Shown here piece after piece: positions 60,334 to 64,000 of a stretch of 64,000 bases of DNA. A program made the position numbers and the translations under genes. The notes beneath the pieces were generated by a model that saw only the letters and a program-made list of their open reading frames with translations, was not told the origin of the DNA and ran no database searches. How positions within the stretch are numbered: position 1 is the first letter of the stretch; every line of letters starts with the position of its first letter. Origin of the DNA: Bugulina stolonifera (Eukaryota > Bryozoa > Gymnolaemata > Cheilostomatida > Bugulidae); NCBI GenBank assembly GCA_935421135.1, contig OW285193.1:9728496-9792495 (forward strand), given 5' to 3'.

Positions 60334-61518
60334 GGAGCGGAGTTAGAAAATGATTTAAATTCATAATATTAGTTTAGCGGCTGAAATTAATTTACCATTG
60401 ATAGTACTGCCATACTTTACCTATGTGAATCCACACAAGTTTTCTAAGTTAGATGCAACATACAAAAAAAAATAAGTTATGGAATGCATGTTAACATAAA
60501 TGAATTATATGTAAACGTCATTAGCATGCTCAATTAGTAAAGACTAACCTTTCTTCAACACAATAGCTCCTAACCTGGACCTCCTCAGCAAATGAAGCTG
60601 TTCTTTCACTTGCATTTCCTATATTGAATAGCGACACGAATGGTCAAAATTACGAGACAAATCAACTCTGCACATATCAACATTTTATGATAAATGAAAA
60701 CAGTATACTGCATGACAAATAAAATAAATAATTGTGGTTGCACCCTTCCGCTCCTTATTGTCGGGTGTCTTTTTAGTAAAGGAGCCTTTAAAGGAATCAT
60801 GGACAGCTCCAAAGCATGTCCTCTTCCTCTTTGGAATTGACTCTGCGAACTGCTGAGATGTCTCACAGCTGGTTCCTTCATATTAAACACTATATGACTC
60901 ATCCCAGTCTAACCAATGCCAGTCCTCTTCATTAAGGAGGCGTTGATTCTCACGTTCTCCAACAGTGTTGGAACGGGCCACTAAAAAGAAAGCTTTGATG
61001 CTGCCTCACAAATTAGTAGAGATATGCTCACTGACAATAATATGACAACTAAAAAGCAAACGCAGATTCAAGGTTACAGTCTTCTGGTCATACTAACTCA
61101 AATAAAAGGCGTGTTATGGATTATTCTAGTGACGCTGTACAGACACCCAAGTGGTGAGGTCCTTACCAAATCTAGCTGCCCAGTTGTCTGCGGTGCTGTA
61201 GTCTACCATTCCCACTGCTCAAGCATGAAGCATTTTATGACAATATCTCTTCTGTAGCTCACAGTTGTCAACTGAGCCACCGTATTAAAGCAAAAAGTAA
61301 AGAAAAATGATATGGGTCGACTATGAAGTTCCCAAAACTGGGTAGAACTAAAAGTATTATTATTATGAACAATGAAATCAGTGCTTAACAAATTTTTTTG
61401 GATTCATTCCATCAATTTTATTTACACCAGGTGATGCATTTGAAGTTAATTCTTTTGTTTTGCAAACTTTTCAGCCAGTATTTACCCATTTTTCCTTCAT
61501 CTGCTTCAGTTTTCAATC
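60334..61518 (-). repeat. Right-hand duplicated block, copy 2
   Basis: Matches 51183-52358. It contains module A (60620-60548; EMQVKEQLHLLRRSRLGAIV open) and the exons described at 60730-61230. It ends exactly at the TTAA where the 1.7-kb element is inserted. Confidence 0.8.
60730..61230 (-). CDS. Two array-gene exons, intact in this copy
   Basis: A short exon about 61217-61170 (acceptor gagcag, donor TTTG/GTAAGG) reads MVDYSTADNWAARF. It can join in phase 1 to about 60884-60750, reading GTSCETSQQFAESIPKRKRT, CFGAVHDSFKGSFTKKTPDN, KERKG. In the paralogous copy at 52.04 kb the first exon has a stop (TAC changed to TAG). A frame on the opposite strand (61024-61257) is also open in both copies but has no splice or domain support. 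The upstream and downstream exons are unknown. Confidence 0.45.
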
Positions 61519-63225
61519 TTAAAGTGTTTGAGAACTGAATAAGTGTTATACATCATTGACATGCTCAAAAACAGCATTTTTCAATGAAATTATGGAGTTG
61601 TCGTTCCAAATGAGCCTTTAGTTAAGGAGTTGGGGGTGCCAAGGGTCTCCAAAGGTCTCTAGGGATTTGTTGCCTCTACCACATTTTTAGACCCTAGGTG
61701 AAAACCAGGCCTGTTATAGAGGCATTACTGTAAGCTGATATTGTTGCGTAAAAACACTATGGGGAAAGGGTTTGACTAATTACTTTAGCCGCCTTAGAAT
61801 TTCAATAGTGAGGCATAGCATACTTATGCTGACAAGGCCTACTAACTATACTACAATGTAAAGGTGTAGGTGGTCATCAATCATCACTGTCACAGTGATT
61901 TATATGTATGTGCTATGCTCTACATGCCTATTCTAATCACTCTGTGCTTTGAGACTGGCTATTTATTGTTACATGTATTAGTTAGTGACGACTTGGAATT
62001 CATCAGCCATACAAGATTTGTGTGAGGATGTGAACTTGTTACAAGCAGTCACATGCAAACTTTTATTTCAACCACCACTGTATCCCTTATTGGCACATCA
62101 CTGTGGTCTGTGTGTATGATCTTGGTATAGCCAGAGTTTTCCATAGGCATACAAGCCAAAGGAATACAATAGTAATCCATTATATAAATATGGTGACTGG
62201 CAGCTCAAACTACCAGCCTACCATCATGATAACACTAATTCATCAAGTAGGGTATTGACCATAGGGAAGAGGATTTAGACAATTATTATCTAAAACACCC
62301 AAGTCAAACTTGAGTAGGCATCAGTATTAATTCTCTGCATTGGGCAATATGTTTACATTATTTATACAATGTAAAATACGATATATCTGGCTTTCGACCT
62401 AGGGAGAGGGGCATCTGGCATTCTCTACTTGCAACCTTGGCCAGTCCAAAGAACTGGGAAGACTCCATATATATGTATATAAGATGCGACAATATATTGT
62501 TCTGTAAAATAGAATAATTATCGTTTCCTATGACATAAATTCAATGTACATTTACATGTATATGTACATAGAAATATAGACAGTGCCTACATGTGCCACC
62601 TGATATTGGTAATGGATTATTAGAGTCACAAACGGTGAGCTATGCACATGTAAGACTGCTACAGTAAGCACATTTGTGCATTGTATAAATATGCAACAAC
62701 AGGACACTGTGTAGGGGTAGGTTTTGCCCATAATATTAAGAACTTGCAGTGACTGGAAATGCAGTGATAGTGCATACAGTTGTCATTCTACATGTACATG
62801 TACTGCATTGTAGTCTGTCTAGTCGCTATACTTCAGCGTAGCATGTAGCAGAGCCATTGAGTATGGCTATGGCATGCAGTAGTAAGAGGAGACAGTGGTA
62901 GGGCATATCATATCTATTCTACTTGGGCTAATTAGTGTTTGTAGCCTATGCTGTATTCAAAGTTCATAGGTCATTCAACATAGGATGACAGAATTTTGAT
63001 TAATGGGTTCATCATCGATTACTGTAATACCCCTATTTTTGCAACAAAGTTTTGAGTTTTTGTTGTGGGCATAACTTCTAGTTACAAAATTAATATATGT
63101 ATTATTTTAGTTTCAACTGTGAAAATGCATTTTACTGGATTGACAACTCCAACATTTGAGCAAATTTGCCTGATTTTTAGCTTTCTGTTGATATACAGCA
63201 CTTGTTCAGTTCTCAAACGCTTTAA
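61519..63225. mobile_element. 1.7-kb element with inverted repeats inserted at TTAA
   Basis: TTAA at 61519-61522 and 63222-63225 flanks a 1699-bp element. Its left end AGTGTTTGAGAACTGAATAA pairs with the reverse complement of the right end, AGCGTTTGAGAACTGAACAA, and inverted similarity continues weakly for about 100 bp. The paralogous block at 52.36 kb runs straight through this point with a single TTAG, which gives the empty site. No transposase frame is present. TTAA targeting is typical of the piggyBac superfamily, so a non-autonomous member is likely. Confidence 0.85.
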
Positions 63226-64000
63226 GCACACGGAAACGGGTATCCTCACACACTTGATCTGTTCACTATCAACCAGTCTTAGTTTTTCGACTATCCCTAT
63301 TCTATTTCATACACACATCTTGTAGAGCAACCAGTGGAAAAGGTCATGTGGATTTCAATACTGTGCTAAACCTCATGGCCTGAACTGCATTCATCTTTTT
63401 CCTTACTTCTGCTGATTTTACTTTTATGTCTGCAACAAGATACAATGTATATCAGAGATTGAATTACAATGTATTTTTAATTTCTAGCTTTTATTCTTCT
63501 GGCAATCCAGACTTTGCAATGTAAGAGAGGAATTCCACAGCCTTTGATCCTCTGTTCTTTACCTTTTATCCTCTTCTGGGTGCAGTTGACTGATTGTTTT
63601 GTCTTAAAAAATTTGAATGGCTTGGAATTCACAATCCCACAAAATTTGTTTTTCACCAAACCAATGCAAGTAGTCGTTTTTTATGAATTAGTAATTATGT
63701 AAATGTACCTGGATACAACATAGTCATAACAGCCAAAACAAATTTTCCATGTTGCAGGATAATTTTAATATCTATTGTTGAATTTTTACCTGCTAGAAAG
63801 TTCTCTAGTACATGTAGATATTATCTGCTAAGTAACTATTGCAACAGTTTCCTAATATAATATAAAATTGTACTACAGTAATGTCCATCTACTAAATAAA
63901 AATCTAACCACTTTCATGCTGAAAGTAGCATCCGATGCTCACTCACTGTTGCCTTGCAGCATTCACCAGTTACCAGTGAACTTGTAATGTACGTAGAATT
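63226..64000. repeat. Right-hand duplicated block, copy 2 continued
   Basis: Resumes the match to 52363-53145 after the inserted element and runs to the window edge. No coding module is seen; the short frames at 63065-63325 and 63477-63702 are not supported. Confidence 0.75.

Larger units (their letters stand above)
32281..61518 (-). repeat. Array of diverged duplicate copies of minus-strand exon modules
   Basis: The same exon-sized modules with splice signals recur on the minus strand. Module A (LLRRSRLGAIVLKK) has about 14 copies, at 33.2, 34.7, 36.9, 38.3, 40.6, 42.4, 44.6, 46.0, 48.3, 49.8, 51.4, 54.5, 56.0 and 60.6 kb. Module B (MTFILLAIFGNSIVV...) has about 8. Module C (GGTRNGRSAVEKREKF) has 6, at 36.7, 40.3, 44.4, 48.0, 49.5 and 59.1 kb. 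Module D (MDEILWIIEAIVLNQ) has 5, at 35.4, 37.9, 45.5, 50.6 and 54.1 kb. Module E (ETTQQPAM) has about 7. Module order differs between stretches, so this is not a clean tandem array. Many copies have stops or lost splice sites. Confidence 0.8.

Overview
The window is eukaryotic genomic DNA, almost certainly from an invertebrate animal. It is AT-rich, its genes are split by GT-AG introns from about 60 bp to 1.8 kb, and ACATGT palindromes are scattered throughout. One gene is a clear orthologue of the animal deubiquitinase MINDY4. A sponge or another early-branching marine animal is my guess; no marker in the window settles it.

1-15 kb is the gene-bearing part. A MINDY4-like gene (+, about 150-6971, 10 exons, 5' end possibly outside the window) is followed by an intronless 290-codon gene (-, 9120-9992) that resembles the all-helical N-terminal domain of Cry-type delta-endotoxins. 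Next comes a four-exon C2H2 zinc-finger gene (+, 11119-14905). Simple tandem arrays (6.4 and 7.2 kb) and an AAGTC-rich element (12.1-12.6 kb, in an intron of the zinc-finger gene) sit among them.

15-31 kb is mostly non-coding. It holds a 1.08-kb fold-back element with long inverted repeats (16023-17106), exon-like islands at 18.7-20.4 kb, a tandem duplication of a roughly 2-kb unit (20.79-25.1 kb), two possible 3' exons at 25.3-25.8 kb, and a phase-consistent eight-exon gene model of unknown function on the minus strand (28327-30435).

32-64 kb is an array of diverged, truncated and rearranged copies of one or a few minus-strand multi-exon genes. The same exon-sized modules recur from twice to fourteen times. 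One 96-nt exon is open and indel-free in four copies, while many other modules carry stops or lost splice sites. The best-preserved coding pieces are at 32308-32698, 57676-58085, 59350-59607 and 60.7-61.3 kb. A LINE reverse-transcriptase fragment was carried along in the duplications (39.49 and 47.17 kb). At the right end, a 1.7-kb element with inverted repeats is inserted at a TTAA target (61523-63221); its empty site is preserved in the paralogous copy near 52.36 kb.

No rRNA, tRNA or CRISPR was seen. Nothing suggests that the genes form an operon or one pathway. All exon boundaries were read by eye from splice signals and phase, without transcript evidence.
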